Position numbers and translations under genes: made by a program | Notes under the pieces: generated by a model | Seen by the model: the letters and a program-made list of their open reading frames with translations, nothing else | Told to the model about the DNA's origin: nothing | Databases searched by the model: none | Part shown: one piece after another, positions 30,863 through 38,924 of the stretch | How positions within the stretch are numbered: position 1 is the first letter of the stretch | How the letters are laid out: each line of letters starts with the position of its first letter | Assembly (NCBI RefSeq): GCF_046764005.1 | Contig: NZ_JBKOFW010000001.1 | Coordinates: 186,001-250,000, forward strand | Direction of reading: 5' to 3' | Length of the DNA stretch: 64,000 nucleotides | Source of the DNA: Oryzobacter faecalis | GTDB lineage: Bacteria; Actinomycetota; Actinomycetes; Actinomycetales; Dermatophilaceae

Positions 30863-32512
30863 GTGGCGACCGCGGAGGTGGGTGCGCCCCAACCGGGTCC
30901 GGCGCAGCCGGGGTCGGCCGCGGCACCCCGTCCGGGCGGTCTGGTGCTCCTCGTCGTGCGCCTGCGCCTCGCCATGTGGCGGACAGCGATGACGCGCAGC
31001 GCCCTGCACCTCGTGTCGTCCGTCGTCGGTGGGCTGGCCGCGCTCGGCCTGCTCGCCGTGCTCGGGCCCGGCCTCGTCCTCCTGGCCGGCCGCCCGGTGC
31101 GAGTCGTCGCCCTCACGGTGCCGCTCTTCGCGGTGGTGACCCTCATGTGGGCCGTGCTCTCGCTCGTCGCCACCGGCGTCGATGCGACCCTCGACCCCGC
31201 CCGCTTCTCGGTCCTCCCGTTGCGCGCGCGGCACCTCGCGCCCGCGCTGTTCGCCGCGGCGCTCACGGGTATCCCCGCGCTCCTCCTCGTCGGGCTCGCG
31301 CTCGGGCAGGTGGGCGCGTGGTCGGGCGGCGCCGCCACCGCCGGGGCCGCCCTCGTGGCCGCGGTCCTCGGCGTGGCGACGGCCGTGCTCCTCTCGCGAG
31401 CCGTCACGAGCACCCTCGCCCGCGTGATGACGACCCGGGCGGGCCGGCTGGTCGGCGCCGTCGTCGTCTCGCTCGTCACCCTCCTGCCCCTCGGCCTCAA
31501 CCTGCTGCTGATGACCGGGTCGCTCGGTACCGACCTCGCGACGTTCGACGCGACCCGCTCGGCGGAGCTGGCGTCGTGGACCCCGGTCGGGTGGGCCTGG
31601 GGGCTGCCCTTCGACGTCGCGACGGGTCGGTGGGGGAGCGCCGCCGTGCACCTCGCCCTCGCGGTCGCGCTCGTCGTCGGCCTGCACCTCGCCTGGGTGC
31701 GCCAGCTCGACCGCGCCCTCACCTCGCCCCTGACCAGCTCGGGTGGCCAGCGGATCGGCAGCGGTCGCGTCCTGCCGCGGCTGCTGGGGACCTCGCCCGT
31801 CGCGACCGTGGCGGCCCGGCGGGTGCGGGCCTGGTACCGCGACAGCCGGCTCGTCTCCATCGCGCTGCGGACCGCCGTGCTGCCGGTGTTCTTCGTCCTC
31901 CAGGCGGTGCTCACCGGGACCAGCGGGCTGGCGGGGACCGGCGTCGTGATGCTCGCCGTCCTCGCGGGGCTCACCCTGATGAACGACCTCGCGTTCGACG
32001 GGCCGGCCTGGTGGATGCACCTCGCCGTCGGGGTCCGGGGGTGGGAGGACCGTCTCGGGAGGGCGCTGGCCTCGGTCGTCGTCTTCGGCCCGGCCCTCGC
32101 GGTGACGTGGCTCGCCGGGGTCGCCCTCGGGGTCGTGAGCCGTCCGGTGCCGTGGCTCAGCGTGTCGGTGGCGTCGTTCCTCGCGAGCCTGGGGCTGGCC
32201 GTCCTCGTCGGGGCCTACCTGCCGGGCACCGCGCCACGCACGGGCGGCAACCCGTTCGCGGCGACGTCCGGCGGTGCGGCCCAGGGCTGCCTCACGGCGC
32301 TGCTGTCCTTCGTCGGGCCGGTGGTCCTCGTGCTGCCCGTCGCGGTGGCGGCCGTCGTCACCTCGGACTCGCCGGTGGGGCAGTGGGCGACCCTCGCCGT
32401 GGCGGTCCTCTACGGCGCGGCGCTGCTCGCCGTGGGGGTCGTCGTCGGCGGTCGCCGCCTCGACCGCCGCGGACCCGAGCTCCTCGGCCGGCTCCACCGG
32501 TCCCAGGTCTGA
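30863..32512 (+). CDS. ABC-2-like transporter permease
   Basis: 549 residues with roughly twelve hydrophobic segments, paired with the ATPase just upstream; no substrate-binding protein is nearby, so export is likely. Landmarks are the N-terminal Pro/Gly/Ala-rich cytoplasmic tail (1-30), the first helix region 'ALHLVSSVVGGLAALGLLAVLG', the large central loop 'LGTSPVATVAARRVRAWYRDSR' and the C-terminal 'AVLYGAALLAVGVVVGGRRLDRR'. GTG start. Substrate unknown; the coupling to ilvD is probably chance or for co-expression. Confidence 0.8.
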   Translation: MATAEVGAPQPGPAQPGSAAAPRPGGLVLLVVRLRLAMWRTAMTRSALHLVSSVVGGLAALGLLAVLGPGLVLLAGRPVRVVALTVPLFAVVTLMWAVLSLVATGVDATLDPARFSVLPLRARHLAPALFAAALTGIPALLLVGLALGQVGAWSGGAATAGAALVAAVLGVATAVLLSRAVTSTLARVMTTRAGRLVGAVVVSLVTLLPLGLNLLLMTGSLGTDLATFDATRSAELASWTPVGWAWGLPFDVATGRWGSAAVHLALAVALVVGLHLAWVRQLDRALTSPLTSSGGQRIGSGRVLPRLLGTSPVATVAARRVRAWYRDSRLVSIALRTAVLPVFFVLQAVLTGTSGLAGTGVVMLAVLAGLTLMNDLAFDGPAWWMHLAVGVRGWEDRLGRALASVVVFGPALAVTWLAGVALGVVSRPVPWLSVSVASFLASLGLAVLVGAYLPGTAPRTGGNPFAATSGGAAQGCLTALLSFVGPVVLVLPVAVAAVVTSDSPVGQWATLAVAVLYGAALLAVGVVVGGRRLDRRGPELLGRLHRSQV

Positions 32513-32527
32513 GCCGTCCCGAGGTCG

Positions 32528-32710
32528 TCAGCCGAAGGTGCCGCCGACCCCGCCCAGCAGGTCGGTCGGGTTGATCCCGAGCTCGTGGAGCAGGTCCGCG
32601 TGCTCATCGGTGTCGACGAGCTCGGGCAGCTCACGCTCCGCGCGGTCGGCGACGTCGTCCTCGTTCCGGCCGCGGAGCTGGTCGACGATCTCCTGCCGTT
32701 CGATCTCCAC
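32528..32710 (-). CDS. small acidic protein, unknown function
   Basis: 60 residues beginning 'MEIERQEIVDQLRGRNEDD', strongly acidic and helical, ending with a glycine-rich 'NPTDLLGGVGGTFG'. GTG start with AAGGGG about 8 bases upstream. It is too compact for a domain call. The codon pattern and clean ribosome site make a real gene likely. It is convergent with the ABC permease and lies 86 bases downstream of the next gene on its strand. Confidence 0.55.
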   Translation of the reverse strand: MEIERQEIVDQLRGRNEDDVADRAERELPELVDTDEHADLLHELGINPTDLLGGVGGTFG

Positions 32711-32796
32711 CTCGACACCCCTTCCGTCGGGTCGTGCGTGGGGTCCAGCCTGCCGGATCCGCGGGCCCGCGTGAAGCCTCGGGCGGGCCCGCTCGC

Positions 32797-33759
32797 TCAG
32801 GTCACGGGGACCGGCTCGCGGGCGTCCCGCACGGCGCGGGCCACGCCGACGGGCGCGTACCGGTCGTGGAACGTCACGAGCAGGAGGAGGACGAAGAACA
32901 GCGTGTCGGCGACGTCGAGGGCGCCGGTGCCGAGGAGGGTCCGCGCGAGGACGACGAGGCCGAGGTCGACGAGCACGCGCGCCCCGAACGCCGCCGCCGT
33001 CCCCTCGCGGCTGCCGACCCGGCGGGCCACCGTGAGGGTGATCGCGACGTTGACGACGACGTACGCCGCGATGCCGGTGAACATCTGCAGGTCCCCGACC
33101 CGCAGGCCGGGGAGGATCCGCGCGTAGGTCACCGACAGCAGCCCGATGAGGGCCACCTTCTCCAGCGTCCACCAGGACCAGACGCGGACGTGGGTCGCGG
33201 TCCACGCGTCGCGCTCGGCGGCGGTGTCCATCTCCTCGGGCAGCGGGTCGGCGGCGACGCGCCACCCGTGGTCGGTGCGGGGGAGCCGGGGGACGGCGAC
33301 GCACGAGAAGGCGGCGGCGAGCGCCAGGAGGGCGACGACCAGCACGGGCCCGGCCCATGCGTACGCCGCGAGCGTGTCGGTGACGTCCAGCCGGGCCACG
33401 TGGATCCAGTACTCTTGCGGCAGCTTGACGACGACCCAGATGAGCTCGAAGAGCATGACCCCCGCCATCCGGTAGAAGAACAGGAACCGCGCGACCTGCC
33501 CGGCGGAGGACCGGGTCCAGTTGCGCATCGTCGTGAGGAACGCGATGGCGAGGTAGTACACGTCCATCGCCTTGTCGTAGCCCTGGTGGCCCGGGGGATC
33601 GAAGCCGAAGGACTGGAAGATCGTCTGGTCGACGCCGTCGAGGACGAGGCAGGCGATGATCGCCGGCAGCGGGAACCGGGGGATCAGGAGGGGGAGGACG
33701 AACCGTCCCGCGACGACGGCGACGACGGCGACGAAGACGACGGTGCCCTCGGTGCTCAC
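32797..33759 (-). CDS. polytopic membrane protein of unknown function
   Basis: 320 residues, seven or eight hydrophobic segments. A distinctive motif 'VLDGVDQTIFQSFGFDP' with 'DKAMDVYYLAIAFLTTMRNW' marks a conserved actinobacterial membrane family that I know only as hypothetical. A cytoplasmic-looking loop 'LPEEMDTAAERDAWTATH' sits between the fourth and fifth segments. GTG start with AGGGAG 6 bases upstream. Divergent from the ilvB leader region. Confidence 0.65.
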   Translation of the reverse strand: MSTEGTVVFVAVVAVVAGRFVLPLLIPRFPLPAIIACLVLDGVDQTIFQSFGFDPPGHQGYDKAMDVYYLAIAFLTTMRNWTRSSAGQVARFLFFYRMAGVMLFELIWVVVKLPQEYWIHVARLDVTDTLAAYAWAGPVLVVALLALAAAFSCVAVPRLPRTDHGWRVAADPLPEEMDTAAERDAWTATHVRVWSWWTLEKVALIGLLSVTYARILPGLRVGDLQMFTGIAAYVVVNVAITLTVARRVGSREGTAAAFGARVLVDLGLVVLARTLLGTGALDVADTLFFVLLLLVTFHDRYAPVGVARAVRDAREPVPVT

Positions 33760-33904
33760 GGCTGCTCCCTGGGGGTCCGGTGGGTCGGCGACGTCGGGTG
33801 GGCTTCCTTCGGGAGAGGCGGTCTGGGACGCTCTGCCGACGCTGGTGGAGGTGCGCGACCGCGGTCACGACCCTCGACACGAGCCGGTCCGCGCACCGGC
33901 GCTT

Positions 33905-33940
33905 CCGTGAGCGGTCTCACGGTCCCGGATCGTGGGACCG
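33905..33940. promoter_or_regulatory. two palindromes upstream of the ilvB promoter
   Basis: CCGTGAG-N4-CTCACGG (33905-33922) and CGGTCCC-N7-GGGACCG (33920-33940) abut, 14 bases before a TTGACA box. They may be regulator sites or a terminator for nothing obvious upstream; operator is my preferred reading. Confidence 0.35.
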
Positions 33941-33953
33941 GTCGTCTCGGTGG

Positions 33954-33982
33954 TTGACACCCCCGGAGGGCGGCGGGAGAGT
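33954..33982 (+). promoter_or_regulatory. ilvB operon promoter
   Basis: Consensus TTGACA at 33954-33959, a 17-base spacer, then GAGAGT at 33977-33982. Transcription would begin at or next to the GTG of the leader peptide (33989), making the leader itself leaderless. Confidence 0.5.
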
Positions 33983-33988
33983 GGTCCC

Positions 33989-34015
33989 GTGGCCCGAGTC
34001 CTCGTACTTCCCTAG
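33989..34015 (+). CDS. ilvBN leader peptide MARVLVLP
   Basis: Eight codons followed by TAG. Four consecutive branched-chain codons (Val-Leu-Val-Leu: GTC CTC GTA CTT), two of which, GTA and CTT, are rare in this genome. It sits just before an 8-bp pause-type hairpin and an intrinsic terminator, all within 91 bases upstream of the ilvB region. This is the standard design of ribosome-mediated transcription attenuation, known for ilvB of other actinobacteria. Confidence 0.8.
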   Translation: MARVLVLP

Positions 34016-34040
34016 GCGCGTCCGCACCTCGCGACGCGCC
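34015..34040 (+). promoter_or_regulatory. hairpin 1 of the ilvB attenuator
   Basis: GGCGCGTC (34015-34022) pairs with GACGCGCC (34033-34040) immediately after the leader stop codon: the position of the pause or antiterminator stem. Confidence 0.6.
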
Positions 34041-34041
34041 T

Positions 34042-34080
34042 CCCTCCGTTGTCCCCGCCACGGGACTGGAGGGTTTTTTT
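34042..34080 (+). terminator. ilvB attenuator terminator
   Basis: CCCTCC (34042-34047) pairs with GGAGGG (34068-34073), and the inner GTCCC with GGGAC, followed by seven Ts (34074-34080). T-runs are very rare in this sequence, so this is a convincing intrinsic terminator placed before ilvB. Confidence 0.85.
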
Positions 34081-34132
34081 GTGCACGGACCCGGCCGCGA
34101 CAGCGGTGAACGACGACAGAGCGGTGACCCCG

Positions 34133-36025
34133 ATGAGCGACACGAAGCCGGCGATCCCGGCCGCCCCGACCCCGGCGCCCCCGAGCGCCCCGAGCCCCGC
34201 GCAGGTCGCGCAGCAGGCCCGCGCCCGCACGCCGATCGAGGTGACCGGCGCCCAGAGCCTCGTGCTGTCCCTGGAGGCGATGGACGTCGACACCGTCTTC
34301 GGCATCCCGGGCGGCGCCATCCTCCCCGCGTACGACCCCCTCCTCGACTCGGTCAAGGTGCGCCACATCCTCGTGCGCCACGAGCAGGGCGCGGGCCACG
34401 CGGCCGAGGGGTACGCGGCGGCGACCGGCAGGGTCGGCGTCTGCATGGCGACCTCCGGCCCGGGGGCGACGAACCTCGTCACCCCGCTCGCCGACGCCCA
34501 CATGGACTCGGTCCCGATCGTCGCGATCACCGGCCAGGTCGCCTCCAGCGCCATCGGCACGGACGCCTTCCAGGAGGCCGACATCCGCGGCATCACGATG
34601 CCGATCACCAAGCACAACTACCTCGTGACGAACGCCGCCGACATCCCGCGCGTCATCGCCGAGGCGTTCCACATCGCCTCGACCGGGCGCCCCGGGCCGG
34701 TGCTCGTCGACATCAGCAAGGACGCGCTCCAGGCTCGCACGACGTTCTCGTGGCCGCCGCGCATCGAGCTGCCCGGCTACCGGCCCGTCACCCGCCCGCA
34801 CAGCAAGCAGATCCGCGAGGCCGCGCGGTACATCGCCGAGGCGCAGCGCCCCGTCCTCTACGTCGGTGGCGGCGTCGTGCGGGCCGGCGCTAGCGAGGAG
34901 CTGCGCCGCCTCGTCGAGCTCTCGCAGATCCCGGTGGTCACGACGCTCATGGCGCGGGGCACGCTGCCGGACAGCCACCCGCTGCACCTCGGTATGCCGG
35001 GGATGCACGGGTCGGTCTCGGCCGTCACCGGCCTGCAGAAGTCCGACCTCATCATCGCCCTCGGCGCCCGCTTCGACGACCGCGTCACCGGCCAGCTGGC
35101 GACCTTCGCCCCCGAGGCGAAGGTCATCCACGCCGACATCGACCCCGCCGAGATCAGCAAGAACCGCCGCGCCGACGTGCCGATCGTCGGCGACTGCAAG
35201 GCCGTCATCACCGACCTCATCGAGGCGCTCGACGCCGACATCGACGCCGGCAAGGGAGGCGACTACACCGAGTGGCGTGAGCGCGTCGCGGGGTGGAAGG
35301 AGGCGTTCCCTCTCGGCTACTCCGAGCCCGAGGGCGGAACCCTCGCACCGCAGTACGTCCTCGAGCGCCTCTCCGCCATCGCCGGTCCGGAGGCCGTGTA
35401 CGTCGCGGGAGTGGGCCAGCACCAGATGTGGGCCGCCCAGTTCGTCGAGTACGAGCGCCCCAACGCGTGGCTGAACTCCGGCGGCCTCGGGACCATGGGC
35501 TACGCCGTGCCGGCCGCCATGGGTGCGCAGGTCGGCGAGCCCGATCGCACCGTCTGGGCGATCGATGGCGACGGCTGCTTCCAGATGACGAACCAGGAGC
35601 TCGCGACCTGCGTCATCAACAACATCCCGATCAAGGTCGCCGTCATCAACAACAGCAGCCTCGGCATGGTCCGCCAGTGGCAGACGCTCTTCTACAACGA
35701 GCGGTACTCGAACACCGACCTCCACACCTCCGTCGGGTCACGCGTCCCCGACTTCGTCAAGCTCGCCGACGCCTACGGCTGCGTCGGGCTGCGGTGTGAG
35801 AGACCGGAGGACGTCGACGAGACGATCCGGCAGGCGATGGCGGTCACCGACCGGCCCGTCGTCGTCGACTTCGTCGTCCACCGTGACGCCATGGTGTGGC
35901 CGATGGTCCCCGCCGGGGTGAGCAACGACCTCATCCAGGTCGCCCGCGACACCGCGCCGCAGTGGGACCGCGAGGAGTCCGAGGCGATCGAGCAGCCCAC
36001 CGACGCCGACCACGACGGGGAGTGA
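34133..36025 (+). CDS. ilvB: acetolactate synthase large subunit
   Basis: 630-residue ThDP/FAD enzyme forming acetolactate or acetohydroxybutyrate, the first common step to valine, leucine and isoleucine. The N-terminal tail (about 1-38) is Ala/Pro rich; the catalytic core begins at 'GAQSLVLSLEAMDVDTVFGIPGG' with the ThDP glutamate in 'VRHEQGAGHAAEG'. The C-terminal ThDP motif is 'GDGCFQMTNQELATCV...NN'. The ATG at 34133 is chosen; the frame is open upstream through the terminator and a GTG at 34124 is possible. It is followed by ilvN after 10 bases and controlled by the leader attenuator. Confidence 0.96.
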   Translation: MSDTKPAIPAAPTPAPPSAPSPAQVAQQARARTPIEVTGAQSLVLSLEAMDVDTVFGIPGGAILPAYDPLLDSVKVRHILVRHEQGAGHAAEGYAAATGRVGVCMATSGPGATNLVTPLADAHMDSVPIVAITGQVASSAIGTDAFQEADIRGITMPITKHNYLVTNAADIPRVIAEAFHIASTGRPGPVLVDISKDALQARTTFSWPPRIELPGYRPVTRPHSKQIREAARYIAEAQRPVLYVGGGVVRAGASEELRRLVELSQIPVVTTLMARGTLPDSHPLHLGMPGMHGSVSAVTGLQKSDLIIALGARFDDRVTGQLATFAPEAKVIHADIDPAEISKNRRADVPIVGDCKAVITDLIEALDADIDAGKGGDYTEWRERVAGWKEAFPLGYSEPEGGTLAPQYVLERLSAIAGPEAVYVAGVGQHQMWAAQFVEYERPNAWLNSGGLGTMGYAVPAAMGAQVGEPDRTVWAIDGDGCFQMTNQELATCVINNIPIKVAVINNSSLGMVRQWQTLFYNERYSNTDLHTSVGSRVPDFVKLADAYGCVGLRCERPEDVDETIRQAMAVTDRPVVVDFVVHRDAMVWPMVPAGVSNDLIQVARDTAPQWDREESEAIEQPTDADHDGE

Positions 36026-36035
36026 GGAACCACCC

Positions 36036-36548
36036 ATGAGCAAGCACACGCTGTCCGTCCTCGTCGAGAACAAGCCCGGCGTCCTCGCGCGCATCGCGGC
36101 GCTGTTCTCCCGCCGCGGCTTCAACATCGACTCCCTCGCCGTCGGTGAGACCGAGTACCCGCAGATCTCGCGGATGACGGTCGTCGTCGACGTCGAGGAC
36201 CTCCCGCTCGAGCAGGTGACCAAGCAGCTGAACAAGCTCGTCGAGGTCCTCAAGGTCGTCGAGCTCGAGCCGGGCGCGGCGGTCCACCGCCAGGTCATGC
36301 TCATCAAGGTCCGGGCCGATGCCGCGACGCGCAGCCAGGTCCTCGAGATGACCCAGATGTTCCGGGCCAAGATCGTCGACGTCGCCACCGACTCCCTGAC
36401 GATCGAGGCGACCGGCACGGCCGACAAGCTCAAGGCCCTGCTCGAGGTGCTCGAGCCCTACGGGGTCAAGGAGCTCGTGCAGTCCGGGGTCGTCGCCATC
36501 GGCCGCGGGCCGCGCTCCATCACCGACCGGGCCCTGCGCAGCGCCTGA
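36036..36548 (+). CDS. ilvN: acetolactate synthase small (regulatory) subunit
   Basis: 170 residues. N-terminal ACT domain ('HTLSVLVENKPGVLARIAALFSRRGFNIDSLAVG') that binds valine for feedback inhibition, and a C-terminal domain ('YGVKELVQSGVVAIGRGPRS') that activates IlvB. ATG with GTGAGGAA about 7 bases upstream. A 122-base C-rich gap follows before ilvC. Confidence 0.96.
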   Translation: MSKHTLSVLVENKPGVLARIAALFSRRGFNIDSLAVGETEYPQISRMTVVVDVEDLPLEQVTKQLNKLVEVLKVVELEPGAAVHRQVMLIKVRADAATRSQVLEMTQMFRAKIVDVATDSLTIEATGTADKLKALLEVLEPYGVKELVQSGVVAIGRGPRSITDRALRSA

Positions 36549-36595
36549 ACCCCGCACCCGCACCGCACCCGCACCCGCACCCCCGCCCCGCGGAC
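36549..36595 (+). other. C-rich, G-poor intergenic tract before ilvC
   Basis: Immediately after the ilvN stop come repeated CGCACC/CCGCAC units with almost no G clusters and no obvious secondary structure. This composition is what Rho utilisation sites look like. A similar tract is at 60985-61036. Confidence 0.35.
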
Positions 36596-36670
36596 GGCCC
36601 GGCACCGGCACGGCCGCCCCGCCTACAGTCACCAGCAGCACCACACCAGACACGAAGGAGAGGCCTGACG

Positions 36671-37702
36671 ATGGCCGAGATGTTCTACGACGACGACGCC
36701 GACCTGTCGGTGATCCAGGGCCGCAAGGTGGCCGTCATCGGCTACGGCAGCCAGGGGCACGCGCACGCGCTCAACCTGCGCGACTCGGGCGTCGACGTCC
36801 GCGTCGGCCTCGCCGAGGGGTCGAAGAGCCGCCCGAAGGCCGAGGCCGAGGGGCTCACCGTCCTCACCGTCGCCGACGCCGTGAAGGAGGCCGACGTCGT
36901 CGTCATCCTCACCCCGGACCAGGTGCAGCGTGGCGTCTACGCCGAGCACATCGCGCCGAACCTCAAGGAGGGCGCGGCGCTGCTCTTCGGGCACGGGTTC
37001 AACATCCGCTTCGGCTACATCCAGCCGCCGGCGGGCTCGGACGTCCTCATGGTCGCCCCCAAGGGCCCCGGCCACATCGTGCGTCGCGAGTACGTCGACG
37101 GCCGCGGCGTGCCCGTCCTCCTCGCCGTCGAGCAGGACGCCTCCGGCACGGCCTGGGACCTCGCGAAGTCCTACGGCAAGGCCATCGGCGGCCTGCGCGC
37201 GGGCGGCATCGGCACGACCTTCACCGAGGAGACCGAGACCGACCTGTTCGGTGAGCAGGCCGTCCTGTGCGGTGGCGCCTCGCAGCTCGTCATGTACGGC
37301 TTCGAGACCCTCGTCGAGGCCGGCTACCAGCCCGAGGTCGCGTACTTCGAGTGCCTCCACGAGCTCAAGCTCATCGTCGACCTCATGATCGAGGGCGGCA
37401 TCGCCAAGCAGCGCTGGTCGGTCTCGGACACCGCGGAGTACGGCGACTACGTCTCCGGACCGCGCGTCATCGACCCGTCCGTGAAGGAGAACATGAAGGC
37501 GGTGCTCGCCGACATCCAGAACGGCTCGTTCGCCAAGCGCTTCATCGACGACCAGGACGCCGGTGCACCGGAGTTCAAGGAGCTGCGGGCGAAGGGCGCC
37601 GCGCACCCGATCGAGGCCACCGGCCGCGAGCTGCGCAAGCTCATGGCCTGGGTCGACTCCGGCCGCGACACCGACTACGTCGAGGGCTCCGCCGCCCGCT
37701 GA
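36671..37702 (+). CDS. ilvC: ketol-acid reductoisomerase (NADP+)
   Basis: 343-residue class I enzyme that isomerises and reduces acetolactate to dihydroxyisovalerate (and the isoleucine homologue). The NADPH fold is 'GYGSQGHAHALNLRDSG' near residue 25. The knotted C-terminal domain has the Mg-binding 'ETDLFGEQAVLCGG' and 'YFECLHELKLIVDLM'. ATG with GAAGGAGAGG about 8 bases upstream and a TACAGT hexamer near 36624 that may be its own -10. It ends before a strong 17-bp hairpin. Confidence 0.97.
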   Translation: MAEMFYDDDADLSVIQGRKVAVIGYGSQGHAHALNLRDSGVDVRVGLAEGSKSRPKAEAEGLTVLTVADAVKEADVVVILTPDQVQRGVYAEHIAPNLKEGAALLFGHGFNIRFGYIQPPAGSDVLMVAPKGPGHIVRREYVDGRGVPVLLAVEQDASGTAWDLAKSYGKAIGGLRAGGIGTTFTEETETDLFGEQAVLCGGASQLVMYGFETLVEAGYQPEVAYFECLHELKLIVDLMIEGGIAKQRWSVSDTAEYGDYVSGPRVIDPSVKENMKAVLADIQNGSFAKRFIDDQDAGAPEFKELRAKGAAHPIEATGRELRKLMAWVDSGRDTDYVEGSAAR

Positions 37703-37730
37703 CGACACCCCGCCGGGCCCTCAGCGGGCC

Positions 37731-37771
37731 GCCGACGGTCCGGACGGAACTGCCCCGTCCGGACCGTCGGC
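37731..37771. terminator. bidirectional terminator between ilvC and the propeller gene
   Basis: Perfect 17-bp arms (GCCGACGGTCCGGACGG and its complement) with a 7-base loop at 37748-37754, between convergent stops. Confidence 0.75.
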
Positions 37772-37788
37772 GCGTTCGCACCCCGCGG

Positions 37789-38775
37789 TCAGCGGTGGCT
37801 GACGTGGATGTCGCCGGCGCTGCCGAAGTAGAGCCGGGTGCCGTCCCACGAGAGCGACGGGCGCGTGTCCGACGCGGGCGTGCTCACGGTGGCGAGCACC
37901 GTCGGCGTCGACCAGGCCGAGCCGGTGTCCGGGCGGGTCGCCGTCCAGATGTCGAACATCCCCTCGCCACCGGGTCGGTTCGAGGCGAAGACGACCTCGA
38001 GGCCGTCCTTGCGGACGTTCGGCATGACGTCATCGGCCGCCGAGCTGAGGCTCGCCACCACCGAGGGGGCCCCGAAGCTGCCGGGCGCGACCTCACGGCT
38101 CACGTAGACGTCCTGGGTGCCCGTGCCGAGCGCTCCCCCGCTGGAGAAGTAGAGGAAGGTGCCCTCTGCGGTCTCGACGACGGACGGCCCGAACTCGGTG
38201 CCCGGTCCGTTGGGGCCACCGTTCCCCGTGCAGCCGAGGTTGCGCGCCGGGGTCCACGTGCCGGTGCTCGGGTCGAGCCGGGTGAGGTAGAGGTCGCCGC
38301 CTCCGCAGGCCACCGTCCCGTACGCGTCGGTCCCGCCGCGGTTGGACACGAAGAGCAGCGACTTGCCACGCAGGGGCGTGGGACAGAAGTCGTTGGCCGC
38401 TGAGTTGACCGGGTCGGGGAGGATCTGCGGCTCGCCGAAGGTACCGTCCTGGAGGCGCGGCGCCAGCCAGATGTCCTGGTCGCCGCCGTCGCGGGTCGAC
38501 ATGAGGTACAACGCGCTCGCGTCCGGTGCCTCGATGGGGCACCCCTCGGTGGCGCCCGAGTTGACCCCCGCCACGAGGGTCGGCGCCCGCCAGTCCCCGA
38601 GCACCTTCGCCTGGGCCACCGGCCCGGCCGCGACCGCGGCGAGGAGGCCGCCCGCGAGGGCCGCGACGGCGACGAACGCCCCTGCCCGGCGCCGGTCTGC
38701 CCGGCGTCCGGGTGTTCGTCCTGCCGTCCCGCCGCGGTGGTCCGACGCGCCCTTGACGTGTGTGAAGTCGAACAT
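37789..38775 (-). CDS. exported PD40/TolB-like beta-propeller protein
   Basis: 328 residues. A long basic N-region (about 1-38) leads to a hydrophobic 'AGAFVAVAALAGGLLAAVAAGPVAQA' (about 38-62), a Sec signal or anchor. The rest repeats propeller blades with the WD-like pattern: 'ALYLMSTRDGGDQDIWLAP', 'LLFVSNRGGTDAYG', 'VVFASNRPGGEGMFDIWTA', 'RLYFGSAGDIHVSHR'. Four cysteines ('EGCPIE', 'NDFCPTP', 'VACGGG', 'LGCTGN') could form disulfides outside the cell. ATG with GGAAAGGA 8 bases upstream. Divergent from the giant WD40 regulator across a palindromic control region; a shared role is my inference. Confidence 0.75.
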   Translation of the reverse strand: MFDFTHVKGASDHRGGTAGRTPGRRADRRRAGAFVAVAALAGGLLAAVAAGPVAQAKVLGDWRAPTLVAGVNSGATEGCPIEAPDASALYLMSTRDGGDQDIWLAPRLQDGTFGEPQILPDPVNSAANDFCPTPLRGKSLLFVSNRGGTDAYGTVACGGGDLYLTRLDPSTGTWTPARNLGCTGNGGPNGPGTEFGPSVVETAEGTFLYFSSGGALGTGTQDVYVSREVAPGSFGAPSVVASLSSAADDVMPNVRKDGLEVVFASNRPGGEGMFDIWTATRPDTGSAWSTPTVLATVSTPASDTRPSLSWDGTRLYFGSAGDIHVSHR

Positions 38776-38860
38776 CTGCTGGTCCTTTCCTCTGCGCTGC
38801 GGGCCTGCCGGCTCCGGGTCCGGGCCCACGCCCGGTGCAGCTGAGCGCCAGTGGAGCAGC

Positions 38861-38885
38861 GCCCGATATCGGCCTGATATCGGGC
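38861..38885. promoter_or_regulatory. perfect 10-5-10 palindrome, operator of the propeller/regulator pair
   Basis: GCCCGATATC-GGCCT-GATATCGGGC, ending 3 bases before a TTGACA box (38889-38894) that faces the regulator gene. It is probably the binding site of the BTAD regulator itself. Confidence 0.6.
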
Positions 38886-38888
38886 TCC

Positions 38889-38917
38889 TTGACAGGTATC
38901 GGTCGACTGCGGACAGT
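38889..38917 (+). promoter_or_regulatory. promoter of the BTAD-STAND-WD40 gene
   Basis: TTGACA (38889-38894), 17-base spacer, weak GACAGT (38912-38917), 8 bases before the ATG. Confidence 0.4.
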
Positions 38918-38924
38918 CAGCGGC

